Assembly (NCBI GenBank): GCA_018883165.1
Contig: VEQN01000006.1
Span: 1-46,732 of the forward strand
Direction of reading: 5' to 3'
DNA length: 46,732 nucleotides
DNA from: Candidatus Tayloriibacteriota bacterium
GTDB taxonomy: Bacteria > Patescibacteriota > Minisyncoccia > Phycocordibacterales > CAIZLB01
Program-made: the position numbers and the translations under genes
The notes under the pieces: generated by a model
Databases searched by the model: none
What the model was told of the DNA's origin: nothing
What the model saw: the letters and a program-made list of their open reading frames with translations, nothing else
Shown: piece after piece, positions 1 through 11,358 of the stretch
Layout: each line of letters opens with the position of its first letter
Numbering within the stretch: the first letter of the stretch is position 1

Positions 1-159
1 CGTACTTCCAGCATTCTCCTGAAACTCACTTGGAAGTAGCCCAAACACTGAGAGGATTATTGCTGTGCCTAAGAAAAATACAGAGAACCACACGATATAG
101 CTTGATTCTTTTTGTGTGAATATGGAATCAAAATTTTTCCAAAGTGGTTTTTTAGGCAT
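1..159 (-). CDS. partial N-terminus of a membrane protein (possibly sortase-like), runs off window start
   Basis: Manual reverse-strand translation: MPKKPLWKNFDSIFTQKESSYIVWFSVFFLGTAIILSVFGLLPSEFQENAGST..., basic N-terminus plus one TM helix; no ORF-track entry because truncated. Confidence 0.5.
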   Translation of the reverse strand, partial: MPKKPLWKNFDSIFTQKESSYIVWFSVFFLGTAIILSVFGLLPSEFQENAGST

Positions 160-197
160 ATATGATATGTCGATATTATAGCGTATAATCAGAGGAT

Positions 198-1115
198 ATG
201 ACATGGGTACCACTCGCATTAATTGCATCTGTTTTTAAATCACTGGCCACTATTTCTGAGAAAGAAATACTTACAAAAGAAAGTACTGCAAATTACATAG
301 CGGGCGTAAGCTTCATCATTGCAATTTGCTCCCTCCCCCTTCTATATTTCACAGAGTACACACATATATCCGCACACTCATTCTGGCTCATCTACATATT
401 CTCGATTTTCTCAGTCGTCAGCGCATTATCCATGGCATTTGTAGTGAAGCATTTAGATATCAGTGAATCGAGTGCACTCTTTGCAACAACACCAATTGCG
501 GTTGGAATCTTCGGGACCATATTCATAGGTGAAATCCTTACAGCAACACAAGTTGCAGGTATCATCGTGTCATCTCTTGGTCTTTTCATACTTGAATTTA
601 GACATAAAAACAGACACGGTGTTGATATAAATAAAAAGGAACATGATGATGACCATCCAATATATGGTCGGAAGAAACTATACACCATCCTCATCATCGG
701 TCTTGTAGCATTTGGTCTAAGCTCAATTGGAGACAGATATTTAATCTTCTACAAAGGAGTTGATCCGATGTTGTTTCTGGTAATCATCCAACTATGTATT
801 AGTTTAAATATGTTTGCATATGAGATAGTTAAGAATGCATTCATGAAACCAACCGAAACTAGACTAAAACTCATTGACCCCGAGCTTTTACTTCAAAAAT
901 CATTCTGGGGCAATGTCATATTCATCATCTCTCACAGGGTAACTCATATGTTTGCAATTAATCTCGTTGCAGCTGGTGTTCTTAATGCAGCAAAGCAAAT
1001 TAATGCTGTATTTACCACAATATTAGGAGGAAAACTCTTTCATGAAGAAGATCTACTCCGAAGGACCATTGCCTGTCTGGTCATCATTTCAGGGGCTGTT
1101 TTGGTCATTCTCTAG
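198..1115 (+). CDS. EamA/DMT-family transporter
   Basis: About 10 hydrophobic segments, duplicated EamA-like halves (ALFATTPIAVGIFGTIFIGEILTATQVAGIIVSSLGLFILE). Confidence 0.8.
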   Translation: MTWVPLALIASVFKSLATISEKEILTKESTANYIAGVSFIIAICSLPLLYFTEYTHISAHSFWLIYIFSIFSVVSALSMAFVVKHLDISESSALFATTPIAVGIFGTIFIGEILTATQVAGIIVSSLGLFILEFRHKNRHGVDINKKEHDDDHPIYGRKKLYTILIIGLVAFGLSSIGDRYLIFYKGVDPMLFLVIIQLCISLNMFAYEIVKNAFMKPTETRLKLIDPELLLQKSFWGNVIFIISHRVTHMFAINLVAAGVLNAAKQINAVFTTILGGKLFHEEDLLRRTIACLVIISGAVLVIL

Positions 1116-1118
1116 TAT

Positions 1119-1148
1119 TTGACAGATATCAATATAGTGTGATATAAT
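1119..1148 (+). promoter_or_regulatory. sigma70-like promoter for the CARDB gene
   Basis: TTGACA (1119-1124), 18 nt spacer, TATAAT (1143-1148). Confidence 0.6.
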
Positions 1149-1157
1149 AGTAACACT

Positions 1158-2336
1158 ATGAAAACATTCCTAAGAGTCCTCATCATCGGTGCGATTCTTT
1201 TAATTCTCGTACTTCTCAGTGTGGGAATTGTTCGAATTGTCCCAAAAGCACTTTCATCACTTGCATCTGCAACAGTATCAATTAACTCCCTGTTTACAGG
1301 CAATGATTCAACTGCTTCAACAACAAAACCTGCTCCATCAGGGACAGGGTTTGTTACAGTTGCCACTTCAACACAAAACGCAACATCTTCAATTCTTGAT
1401 ATCTTGAAACCAAACTTTAATAAGTACGGACCAAACAACTACGTCCCTACCCCTGGTACAAACTCAAATACATACAATCGTGTTAATGGCACAGCAAACG
1501 GAAGAGGTGTCTCAACAAACACAGTTACAACTACATGTGCTGCAAATGGTTCACCCGATCTTGCAGTATCAATCATCGGAAAAGGTGTAATCTCAAAGAC
1601 AACAGGTCAATATGTTGAGACTAATAACTTCACAACTGGTGATATGGTTTCAATAAAATTCAAAATTGAGAACCGTGGTACATGTCCAACAGGAACATGG
1701 AACCTGAACACCACACTCCCTTCACAAAACTCAGCTGACCGAACACGAAATGTTACAAATGTTGCATCACTTCCTGCAGGTAGTGCAGTAACTGGTCAGG
1801 CAAACTTTGATATGCCTCAACCGGGAAATGTTTCTGTAACGCTTGTTGCAACAGATGGTTCAGGAAAAGATACTGACGCATCAAACAACACCGCGTCACA
1901 AGCGCTTTCTGTAGTTAATACCGGAACAACTGGTGGCACAAATGTAACTGTTATTGGGAACGGTCAGCCAGATTTGATTGTCCGAGTACTACAGACAGGT
2001 ATCCTCACATACAACAACCAATTCATCCCAACAGGAAACACATTCCGAGCCAGTGATCGAGTTGCAGTAAAGTTTGAGGTTGTAAACCAAGGTCAAACAA
2101 CCACAGGACCATGGAACTTCAGAGCAGAGCTTTCTGACTTCCCTAACCGAGTGTATAACAACAATCAGTATGAAGCGGGAATCCCATCAGCAGGAAAAGC
2201 TGTATATACAATCGCATTCGACAACGTGAGACCAGGAAGCAATACAATCACTCTGTTTGTAGACTCAATGAATCAGGTAAATGAATTCAACGAATCAAAT
2301 AATACAAGTGCTGTAAGTTTCAATGTAAACTACTAA
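1158..2336 (+). CDS. secreted/membrane-anchored protein with two CARDB-like domains
   Basis: N-terminal TM; two repeats 'PDLxVxIxxxGxI...F..GD.V.IKFxVxNxG...TGxWNxxxxLP' and 'NxFNESNNTSAVSFNV'. Confidence 0.8.
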   Translation: MKTFLRVLIIGAILLILVLLSVGIVRIVPKALSSLASATVSINSLFTGNDSTASTTKPAPSGTGFVTVATSTQNATSSILDILKPNFNKYGPNNYVPTPGTNSNTYNRVNGTANGRGVSTNTVTTTCAANGSPDLAVSIIGKGVISKTTGQYVETNNFTTGDMVSIKFKIENRGTCPTGTWNLNTTLPSQNSADRTRNVTNVASLPAGSAVTGQANFDMPQPGNVSVTLVATDGSGKDTDASNNTASQALSVVNTGTTGGTNVTVIGNGQPDLIVRVLQTGILTYNNQFIPTGNTFRASDRVAVKFEVVNQGQTTTGPWNFRAELSDFPNRVYNNNQYEAGIPSAGKAVYTIAFDNVRPGSNTITLFVDSMNQVNEFNESNNTSAVSFNVNY

Positions 2337-2351
2337 TACACAAATTGAAAA

Positions 2352-2383
2352 CAACCCAACCAAAAATCGGGTTGCTTTCTTTT
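2352..2383 (+). terminator. intrinsic terminator after CARDB gene
   Basis: CAACCC...GGGTTG followed by CTTTCTTTT. Confidence 0.6.
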
Positions 2384-2498
2384 ACTTGACTATTCAAATA
2401 TATATTGTATAGTAACACACAGAACCACACCGTCTATGTGATTCCTCGCAGTGTAGAAAAGTCTGTACTGCCTGGAAGAGGTAGTATGAATATTTCTC

Positions 2499-3302
2499 GT
2501 GCACACACCGAGCTCACTGGCTCAACTGCGAAAAAGAGACATACCACCCGAACATACCGTGAACCCGCACAATAACAAAAATATCGATAACGCCGAACTC
2601 GGAAAGAATGCAGACCGACTCCTGTGGCACATCCTCGGGATGTGTTTCGGAAAATATGCCAAACATTTGCCAACACCTTGCTCAGCAACAGACACAAATC
2701 TCGATGCTGAGACTGCGGCCAGGTCTCTCCTGCTGTTTCTAACAGTCAGGGTGACTATCCTTGTCTCTGGACTCTCCGGACTTGCCGTCTTTGGGAGTGC
2801 GATGGCGATTGACTACAGCAAGCACGAGGACTGGGCCATAGGCCTTGGAATCATTGGAGTGGCTTTCATGGCGTATGCAGCCATTCTCACTTTTTATCAT
2901 TGGAATGAAAAAATGTGGGATAATCTCCTACTCACCAATCGCCAGAAAGCACTCGGCTACCGTTGGCTCAAAGTCCGGTGGTTACTTAGGCTGGCCCAAC
3001 TTGATGTATGTGTAATCCACCCATTCATACGTGGTGGTGCTATTGTGTATCAAGACCTTGAAGCAGCCTCGGGCTGGGAACTCCATAGCTTCGAAGAGGA
3101 AATCTGGAAGAGCATCCGAATTCGCCTCTACGAGCTAGGGTTCCTCCTGGTCGTTTCAGAAAGCAAAGGAATGTGGCCACACTGGATAGTTATGCGGACA
3201 CTGTATCGCTGGCAATTCAAAGCGGTGTATCGTCTTTACATCCATGGCGACTACTCAAGCGGCAATGACGTACGTCACTTCTTAACCCTGAGGGAAGGTT
3301 AA
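2499..3302 (+). CDS. orphan protein with two predicted TM helices
   Basis: 267 aa ORF (GTG start as given; exact start uncertain); hydrophobic LLLFLTVRVTILVSGLSGLAVFGSAMAI and AIGLGIIGVAFMAYAAILTFYHW; followed by terminator. Confidence 0.65.
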   Translation: MHTPSSLAQLRKRDIPPEHTVNPHNNKNIDNAELGKNADRLLWHILGMCFGKYAKHLPTPCSATDTNLDAETAARSLLLFLTVRVTILVSGLSGLAVFGSAMAIDYSKHEDWAIGLGIIGVAFMAYAAILTFYHWNEKMWDNLLLTNRQKALGYRWLKVRWLLRLAQLDVCVIHPFIRGGAIVYQDLEAASGWELHSFEEEIWKSIRIRLYELGFLLVVSESKGMWPHWIVMRTLYRWQFKAVYRLYIHGDYSSGNDVRHFLTLREG

Positions 3303-3323
3303 GATTTCAAACCATTTCCCCTA

Positions 3324-3346
3324 CCCCAGAGGATCATCCTCTGGGG
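3324..3346 (+). terminator. intrinsic terminator
   Basis: CCCCAGAGGA-TCA-TCCTCTGGGG then TTTCGTC. Confidence 0.75.
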
Positions 3347-3351
3347 TTTCG

Positions 3352-6263
<2,912 letters not shown>

Positions 6264-6315
6264 TTACGAAAATAATATGGATAAATTATACCAAAAAACG
6301 ACACTATACCTTATA

Positions 6316-6343
6316 TTGACTATATTTAATGATGTGTTATTAT
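6316..6343 (+). promoter_or_regulatory. promoter-like element upstream of 6414 orphan gene
   Basis: TTGACT (6316-6321), 16 nt spacer, TATTAT (6338-6343). Confidence 0.45.
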
Positions 6344-6413
6344 ACCACTGAGCGAGGGCTCTTTTTTTATTTGTCCCGAAGCTCTTTGACAACCAAACCC
6401 AGCAACCCAACCC

Positions 6414-6923
6414 ATGAAGAAGATAATTATCATTGGAGCAGAACCAGATCCACACAAGATCAAACCTGAAAACTCAGACTCATTTTGGAGGAGACTTGCA
6501 CGTCGAGCAGAGGAAATGCTCAAAATGCTTTCCCCTCACCTGGTGAGCCAAAAGCCAATCTCGATTGTCCGTGAACAGTGTTCACAGTGCCAGACTACGT
6601 CTGCAAGAATCGAAACAAAGGTGTTGTCTGATGGAAAACACACAACCAGAAACCTAGTCCGGTACGAAGACATACCGGAGACTGTGGCAACAACTGATGC
6701 TGACATCATATGCATCACCACTGCCGCAGCAACACTCAGGGATTTGGTGGAGACTATCGCACAGGAACATGCGGCCAGTTACACCTGGCCACAAGATCGA
6801 TACCTGATGGCAGTTGTCATTGATGGCGACAAAGTCACTTTTTGTACTCCAAACCAATCAATACCACTGTTCAAACAGGGCCATCTCATTGAGTATCATG
6901 TACCTGTTGCTGTAGCTGCATAG
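6414..6923 (+). CDS. orphan; putative catalytically degenerate histidine-phosphatase (SixA-like) fold protein
   Basis: 169 aa; IIIIGAEP at the RHGE position, 'REQCSQCQTTSARI' resembling 'SSPxxRARQTAExI', late 'DADIICITTAAATLRDL' at the 'VGHNPxxxxL' position. Confidence 0.7.
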   Translation: MKKIIIIGAEPDPHKIKPENSDSFWRRLARRAEEMLKMLSPHLVSQKPISIVREQCSQCQTTSARIETKVLSDGKHTTRNLVRYEDIPETVATTDADIICITTAAATLRDLVETIAQEHAASYTWPQDRYLMAVVIDGDKVTFCTPNQSIPLFKQGHLIEYHVPVAVAA

Positions 6924-6947
6924 GGAGTTAAATCTCTCGTAGCTTCC

Positions 6948-6979
6948 AAAGGAGCAACCTGCCAAGGTTGCTCCTTTTT
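6948..6979 (+). terminator. intrinsic terminator
   Basis: AAAGGAGCAACC-TGCCA-AGGTTGCTCCTTTTT. Confidence 0.85.
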
Positions 6980-6982
6980 GTA

Positions 6983-7010
6983 TTGACCTGATCGTATATC
7001 TTCGTATATA
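6983..7010 (+). promoter_or_regulatory. promoter-like element upstream of second orphan gene
   Basis: TTGACC (6983-6988), 16 nt spacer, TATATA (7005-7010). Confidence 0.5.
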
Positions 7011-7101
7011 TTGTTGCCGTAATTCGGGGCATAGAAATATGCCCCCCCTTCCTTGAAAATTAAACTCAACACTCATGCTGTTCCAATTCCTACCCAAACT
7101 C

Positions 7102-7587
7102 ATGCACGTGGTCATCATCATCGGTCGACCAAGTACACACACCGTCAGCAACCCAGACACACATTTCGGTATACAAGGGAGAAATCTACTCTTGCAACTG
7201 AAGAAAGCCGTAAGGCTTGATGACTTCCAGAAGGCGAAGAAATTCTGTCTCTGCGGAAATAGTGCCGTAACAATTCCATCCTATAAAGACATGTTTTGTA
7301 ACGGTGCTCCAACAGGACAGATCGGTTTTTGCTCGTTCACACCGAGTATGACCAGAACGGAAACCAGACAAAGCATTCTAAGTCAATGTGCAGAGAAGAA
7401 AATGCATGACTTGGAACTACTTTTCATATTCGCTGATACAGATCCTTATTACTACGTCACAGTCGTTGGTGAGGATTTCGTAACTGCAAAATTACCTGAC
7501 TCAATTAATCCATTTCATGCACTCATCTTTACAAAAGGTGAACTTGAGGTGGAGCTTATCGAGCCTAAAAACCCCTCGGGTACATGA
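7102..7587 (+). CDS. orphan; putative degenerate histidine-phosphatase-like protein
   Basis: MHVVIIIGRPSTHT..., G-R-centred helix 'HFGIQGRNLLLQLKKAV', late strand 'LELLFIFADTDP'; ORF track starts at 7075, but the ATG at 7102 directly precedes the fold's first strand and is preceded by a C-rich leader. Confidence 0.6.
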   Translation: MHVVIIIGRPSTHTVSNPDTHFGIQGRNLLLQLKKAVRLDDFQKAKKFCLCGNSAVTIPSYKDMFCNGAPTGQIGFCSFTPSMTRTETRQSILSQCAEKKMHDLELLFIFADTDPYYYVTVVGEDFVTAKLPDSINPFHALIFTKGELEVELIEPKNPSGT

Positions 7588-7590
7588 GAA

Positions 7591-7629
7591 AAAACGCCTT
7601 GATAGCACTAGCTGCAATCAAGGCGTTTT
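7591..7629 (+). terminator. intrinsic terminator
   Basis: AAAACGCCTTGAT...ATCAAGGCGTTTT. Confidence 0.85.
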
Positions 7630-7632
7630 CAT

Positions 7633-7788
7633 TTACAGTGTATCTTTATTAGGATCGGTTACCTTCAGACTTTTCATCTCTTCACCATCGCTCACAGTAT
7701 CAACAACACTTCTCATAATTGAAAAGAAAAAGAATATAAGAATAGCGAAAAGTATTGCCAATGTTGTTTTTAGAAATCCCTTGTTCAT
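7633..7788 (-). CDS. 51-aa single-TM protein, missed by ORF track
   Basis: MNKGFLKTTLAILFAILIFFFFSIMRSVVDTVSDGEEMKSLKVTDPNKDTL*; start overlaps stop of upstream gene as ATGA. Confidence 0.55.
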   Translation of the reverse strand: MNKGFLKTTLAILFAILIFFFFSIMRSVVDTVSDGEEMKSLKVTDPNKDTL

Positions 7789-8891
7789 GGGTGTAGTATA
7801 ACACTTCCATTTTTCATATTTACTGTAACTGTGGAATTGTCTACCACTACATCAAGCAGTCTTTTAATACCCATCACTGTTGGTATATTCCGAACCAACC
7901 CCTCTTGTACAATTACTGAAGTATGACTTGCAGAACCACCTTCTTCTGAAAGTACTGCTCCCGCTTTGGATATTAACGGAATATATGCAGGATTCGAATT
8001 CATGGTTACTAATATATCACCATCATTAAAAGTGATATTTGATATATCACTTCCTGTCAAAACTCTTGCGACTCCTGTCACAATTTCTCTTGTACCAAAT
8101 GAAACTGGTATACCGACTAATTCTGTTACATCACCCATATATTCCCCTATTCTCCTTACTGATTCTTCTCGTGATACAAACTCAAGCGAAGCCACACCAT
8201 CTATTACCAAATACATGAAGTCTTTACCAGAAATACTGTTCCGTCTTTTCAGAATCGCTTCCTCAAATACCTCACGCCCCGATTGATCCAGTGCCCTGAT
8301 CTCATTGAATGTAAACAAATTCAAGTCTTCTCTTGCAATTCCTGTTCTACCCTCAAGGTAAGGGAGCAATACTTTGTGAAAAAATGATGGATATAAGGTA
8401 TCAGCTCTCAATTTCCGACAAAGTTCTTGTATCCTTGACTCAGGTGCAGTTTCATCAAACCAAAAGTATGGAAGGATTGCAGTATACACTGCAATTGAGA
8501 CAAACGTGTCGCACACCTCTTCAATACTGTGATATTCAAATTGCAGATTCTTACGGAGAACTTTCTGATCTTCCGGCTGTTTCCTTTGCATCGAGCGCTC
8601 AGCGGTATACATATTAAATGCGCTCTCGAGCACACGTAATGCAAGATCTGGCTTTGTTTCAATAATTTTATGAAAAGAATCCTTCATTCGTTTCAAATCA
8701 CTTTCACTACGAAAACACCTGACCATATATTCATGAGGATACCCACCAATCGCTGGTGTACCAAAAAACACACCTTGAGTGAAATTAAAACCGGAAATTT
8801 CTTGAAACTGTTTAGACCTATACCAATATTCCCAAAGAGAAGTACCGAGTATTGAAAAACTTCTTGTTAAATATATCGTTAAATCATTCAT
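7785..8891 (-). CDS. protein with C-terminal PEP-utilising enzyme mobile (swivelling His) domain
   Basis: C-term 'GDILVTMNSNPAYIPLISKAGAVLSEEGGSASHTSVIVQEGLVRNIPTVMGIKRLLDVVVDNSTVTVNMKNGSVIL' is typical of the PEP-utilizers mobile domain (G-G-x-x-S-H). Confidence 0.8.
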   Translation of the reverse strand: MNDLTIYLTRSFSILGTSLWEYWYRSKQFQEISGFNFTQGVFFGTPAIGGYPHEYMVRCFRSESDLKRMKDSFHKIIETKPDLALRVLESAFNMYTAERSMQRKQPEDQKVLRKNLQFEYHSIEEVCDTFVSIAVYTAILPYFWFDETAPESRIQELCRKLRADTLYPSFFHKVLLPYLEGRTGIAREDLNLFTFNEIRALDQSGREVFEEAILKRRNSISGKDFMYLVIDGVASLEFVSREESVRRIGEYMGDVTELVGIPVSFGTREIVTGVARVLTGSDISNITFNDGDILVTMNSNPAYIPLISKAGAVLSEEGGSASHTSVIVQEGLVRNIPTVMGIKRLLDVVVDNSTVTVNMKNGSVILHP

Positions 8892-9003
8892 ACCCTTGTG
8901 GACATAATCTCAAAAAACCATTATATACTCATATTGATAAATATCTATACTGTGGTATAAATTGATCAGATTTGAAAACCAAACAACCAACCGGAGAAAC
9001 ACC

Positions 9004-9687
9004 ATGTCAGACGATCCTACCGCAACCCACTTCCTTGAACTAGCAGTCTATGTAACAATCTTCCCAAGAGTTGTTACACTCAACAAAATGAAAAATCTGC
9101 TTACTGAGAAATTCGGCAAGTCAAACCCGACCATCAACAAACTGCTCGATCCAAAAACCGGCTTTGATGCACACTCTGAAATAAGCCTCAAAGCATATAC
9201 CGCATCAGTGCTCAAATCGAAAGGAGTCCTCAGGTTTGATGCATTCAAGCAAGAGCTACATAAAGCATTTGAAGAGGCAAACATCGACATTAACCAAAAG
9301 AGATCATCACTAGCATACCTAGGCACACCAGAAGAAATATTTAATGGTCATGCGATGAAACAATTCGAGTTATTCGAGATGTTCAAAGATTGTTTGATTC
9401 CACTCATGCGATCTATTGCCACCGTACAGATGCAACATGCCGAGAAGATAACGAAGGTAAATTTACCAGAACACCTTGGTGCAATTCTCCGTGAAGCTAA
9501 TCTGCATTACGAAAACACCACGGTTACACTGATTGAATCTGCAATGCCACTAGCATTCGCTTTACCCGCTGGCTTTCTCGCACTTACCATGACTGCGAGA
9601 ATAGATTTGGGAGACTTCGACACGACATCCTTTGTTACAAATGTTGCAAGGGAGGTCAGAGAAGAACTCCAACGGTTGATTACGTGA
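9004..9687 (+). CDS. orphan helical protein
   Basis: ORF with ATG at 9004 (MSDDPTATHFLELAVY...), leader AAAACCAAACAACCAACCGGAGAAACACC; own terminator. Confidence 0.65.
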   Translation: MSDDPTATHFLELAVYVTIFPRVVTLNKMKNLLTEKFGKSNPTINKLLDPKTGFDAHSEISLKAYTASVLKSKGVLRFDAFKQELHKAFEEANIDINQKRSSLAYLGTPEEIFNGHAMKQFELFEMFKDCLIPLMRSIATVQMQHAEKITKVNLPEHLGAILREANLHYENTTVTLIESAMPLAFALPAGFLALTMTARIDLGDFDTTSFVTNVAREVREELQRLIT

Positions 9688-9693
9688 CCACCC

Positions 9694-9738
9694 ACACAAA
9701 ACCACCTCACTTGAGCTGGAGTGTGGGTGGTTTTGTGT
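9694..9738 (+). terminator. intrinsic terminator
   Basis: ACACAAAACCACC...GGTGGTTTTGTGT. Confidence 0.7.
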
Positions 9739-10646
9739 TATCCTAACAAACTTGCCTCAATACACATGAACAAAGGAATTTCTTTTCGAGCAGTATCCTC
9801 AGCACTTGCTCTTGGACCTTTTTCACTTGTTTTATGTGATGCCCATTCTTCAATTCGAGTGATTGCAAAACCATGTTTTGCAAGCCACTTTGTAAATACC
9901 TGCAAAGGCCTGTGATATGAGACGGTATACACCTTATCTCGTGATCTTTCCTTTGGCATTCCAGGGTTCATATCAATTGTTATCTTACCTTCACTGAGAT
10001 ATTGATATACAACTCTACCCTGCTTTCCCTGATGTGGATTTTCTGCCTTGTCTTCATAGTGCCAATCTGAACCACGTGGAATCCTAAATGATGGATGATT
10101 TAAGACAAGTATTAATCTTCCACCTTTGAAACTTGGCATATCTTTGTAATTACCCTTTTGATGAATTGCCATTCGTACCCGGTCTTGTGCCTTTGATCTC
10201 TTCAACACTCGTGCAGCTTCAGAGAACATAGCATCGAGTTCCTGAATATTCTGTGCCGCAAGTACACATATCGCATTATCAATACTCGAATTCGGTATTG
10301 ACGACATATCATCTGCTTTGCCTACAAACACCCTCGCATTCTCCACATTGTCATATTTTAGTTTAGCCTCTGCTTTTTTAATGAGTTCGGGAGATATATC
10401 AAAACCAACAACATCGGCACCTCGTTCTGCAATTGCCTCTGTGAAGTAACCTTGCCCACACGCAATATCCAAAATCATTTCTCTTGGTTTGGGGTCAAGC
10501 ACTCTCATTAAATTAGGGAGGATTACCTGTTTTTGATACGAGTCATCATCTTGAAGGTATTCATCATACCAATCTGCAACCTTACCCCATGAAGTCTTCG
10601 AACCCTTCTTTGCCTCACCCCCTTTATTAACATAGTGTTTTTTCAT
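9738..10646 (-). CDS. class I SAM-dependent methyltransferase
   Basis: MILDIACGQGYFTEAIAERGADVVGFDISPELIKKAEAKL motif I/II. Confidence 0.85.
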   Translation of the reverse strand: MKKHYVNKGGEAKKGSKTSWGKVADWYDEYLQDDDSYQKQVILPNLMRVLDPKPREMILDIACGQGYFTEAIAERGADVVGFDISPELIKKAEAKLKYDNVENARVFVGKADDMSSIPNSSIDNAICVLAAQNIQELDAMFSEAARVLKRSKAQDRVRMAIHQKGNYKDMPSFKGGRLILVLNHPSFRIPRGSDWHYEDKAENPHQGKQGRVVYQYLSEGKITIDMNPGMPKERSRDKVYTVSYHRPLQVFTKWLAKHGFAITRIEEWASHKTSEKGPRASAEDTARKEIPLFMCIEASLLG

Positions 10647-10820
10647 ACGGCTACTATATCACAAACATGGAATATGTCTGTACCTTGTTGATTTTAGGGC
10701 GTAAATGAGGTAGTCTTTCCGCCAGATATGAACCTTCACATGTCGCAGGAAGCTGTGAGTTTTTATGCGAGAATTCACAACTTTCTGTGACACAGCAACC
10801 CGTCACGGAATGCACCCAAA

Positions 10821-11300
10821 ATGACAACAGCAAAAGTAATAATCGCAGGTACGATTTTAATCTGCCTGCAAATCGTGTGGTTCCTGCAGGAGCTGCAACA
10901 TCATGTAACGACGAATGCCATCCTTGAATTATCCGGATTCATGGGGAAACCAATGATTGGACAAACCATTGCTCCATTCTTCAAGGTGGTCTGTTTCATT
11001 ACCATCCCCTACAGCATCTGGAGAATCTCACAGGTGCTGATGCTTGAAAAAGATGAACCTGAACACACGGCAAATTCATTCTTCTTCGAACTTGCTGCGG
11101 TGTTTCTGTTTTTTCTTGCCATGCATGATCTTTGCTACGGCTTCAGTGGCAAGGTGTTCACTCCTCTGACATTTGGCCCAGCAAGGCTCATACTCACCCT
11201 CATTGTGTGGGTGGTTGCCTATAGGCTACTGGAAGAATCGCAACAAGAGATGGGGAGAAGCATCCAGAAAAGGATTGATCGAACACGGATGGTGTTCTGA
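10821..11300 (+). CDS. orphan multi-TM protein
   Basis: 159 aa, about 4 hydrophobic helices; G-poor C-rich leader (CAGCAACCCGTCACGGAATGCACCCAAA); own terminator. Confidence 0.65.
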   Translation: MTTAKVIIAGTILICLQIVWFLQELQHHVTTNAILELSGFMGKPMIGQTIAPFFKVVCFITIPYSIWRISQVLMLEKDEPEHTANSFFFELAAVFLFFLAMHDLCYGFSGKVFTPLTFGPARLILTLIVWVVAYRLLEESQQEMGRSIQKRIDRTRMVF

Positions 11301-11302
11301 AA

Positions 11303-11335
11303 AAAGGTCGACGAGAATTCCACTCGTCGACCTTT
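11303..11335 (+). terminator. intrinsic terminator
   Basis: AAAGGTCGACGAG-AATTCCA-CTCGTCGACCTTT, 13-bp perfect stem. Confidence 0.85.
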
Positions 11336-11358
11336 CATCTTTATTGTATTTCCCGATA

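Noticed and set aside
392-697. Antisense 101-aa ORF inside the EamA transporter
   Set aside because: Opposite a clearly conserved coding frame; composition explained by antisense reading
6571-6588. GTGAACAGTGTTCAC as a second LexA box
   Set aside because: Spacing is GAAC-N3-GTTC rather than N4 and it lies inside a coding region
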